Assembly: GCA_018398815.1 (NCBI GenBank)
Contig: CM031602.1
Span: 101,732,404-101,796,403, forward strand
Origin: Conus ventricosus
Taxonomy: Eukaryota; Mollusca; Gastropoda; Neogastropoda; Conidae
Direction of reading: 5' to 3'
DNA length: 64,000 nucleotides
Shown here: positions 63,590 through 64,000 of the stretch, one piece after another
Layout: each line of letters starts with the position of its first letter
Position numbering within the stretch: position 1 is the stretch's first letter
The notes under the pieces: generated by a model
Seen by the model: only the letters and a program-made list of their open reading frames with translations
The model's database searches: none
What the model was told of the DNA's origin: nothing
Position numbers and translations under genes: made by a program

Positions 63590-64000
63590 CATCTGTTGTG
63601 TGAGCCACTGCCTCTGTTGTGTGAGCCGCCACTTATGTTATGTGAGCTGCCATTTCTGTGTGTGAGCGACCACTTCTGTTGTGAGAGCCACAACATCTGT
63701 TGTGTGAGCCTCTGCTTCTGTGGTGTGAGCCACCACTACTGTTGTGTGCCGCTTCTGTTGTGTGAGCCACCACTTCTGTTGTGTGAGCCACCACTTCTGT
63801 TGTGTGAGCCACCACTTCTGTTGTGTGAGCCGCCACTTCTGTTGTGTGAGCCGCCACTTCTGTTGTGTGAGCCCCCACTTCTGTTGTGTGAGCCACCACT
63901 TATATTGTGTGAGCCGCCACTTCTGTTGTGTGAGCCACCACTTCTGTTGTGTGAGCCACCACTTCTGTTGTGTGAGCCACCATTTAGTTGTGTGAGCCAC
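63590..64000. repeat. 21-bp minisatellite running off the window
   Basis: About 19 units of a 21-bp repeat including TGTTGTGTGAGCCACCAC, with CCGCCAC and CCCCCAC variants. Since 21 is a multiple of 3 it stays open in several frames on both strands (plus CCVSHHF; minus TTEVVAH), so the ORFs here need not be genes. Confidence 0.9.

Noticed and set aside
63590..64000. CRISPR-like array
   Set aside because: Head-to-tail 21-bp units without unique spacers; a minisatellite in animal DNA.

Overview
The window looks like repeat-rich DNA of an invertebrate animal, probably a mollusc and possibly a gastropod. The evidence is the mix of elements: a tRNA-derived SINE, L2/CR1-like LINE tails with a CCHC finger, a Penelope-like element with GIY-YIG nuclease, a Gmr1-type Ty3/gypsy element, Polinton-like viral elements and an LDL-receptor class A exon-like fragment. 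No complete host gene, rRNA, functional tRNA or CRISPR array is visible. Almost everything from 1 to 57 kb is mobile DNA.

Layout. (1) 1-13.86 kb: a broken endogenous viral element, element A, of the Polinton/Maverick (polintovirus/adintovirus-like) kind. Its left end lies outside the window. It carries a double-jelly-roll type major capsid protein, a packaging ATPase, a retrovirus-type integrase, a protein-primed-type family B DNA polymerase and about ten small virion or membrane protein candidates. (2) 13.86-14.5 kb: flanking DNA with a SINE and a TAACGG-rich repeat. (3) 14,507-38,341: a Ty3/gypsy LTR retrotransposon on the minus strand with the order gag-PR-INT-RT-RNaseH (Gmr1-like), 1.4 kb LTRs and GTCAA target duplications. 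Its right LTR is split at 22,278 by (4) element B (22,279-37,940), a second Polinton-like element of the same family. Element B has 260-290 bp terminal inverted repeats and a 5-bp target duplication, ACATC. The uninterrupted site is preserved in the left LTR at 15,512. (5) 37.84-57.18 kb: two direct copies of a ~9.7 kb segment. Each begins with the outermost hairpin of element B and the LTR remnant, then holds TAACGG repeats, microsatellites, two LINE relics, an LDLa fragment and a 29-bp minisatellite. (6) 57.2-59.7 kb: mostly unrecognised. (7) 59.7-61.3 kb: a Penelope-like relic with a tandemly repeated 3' half. (8) 61.3-64 kb: AT microsatellite, direct repeats, and minisatellites that run off the window.

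How the genes fit together: in both viral elements the integrase would insert the genome, PolB copy it, the ATPase package it, and the capsid protein plus small hydrophobic, basic or coiled-coil proteins build the particle. No adenain-type protease was recognised. All large genes are interrupted by single-base frameshifts and stops, so neither element looks functional as assembled. Many breaks lie in homopolymers, and one duplicate copy is much noisier than the other, so part of the damage may be consensus error.

Most unusual points: ~86 bp near-perfect palindromes (hairpins) forming the extreme ends of element B; gene-block shuffling between elements A and B; a shared TTTAAAA/TTTATAAAA box abutting most start codons of both elements; and small ORFs related to the N-terminal domain of the polymerase.
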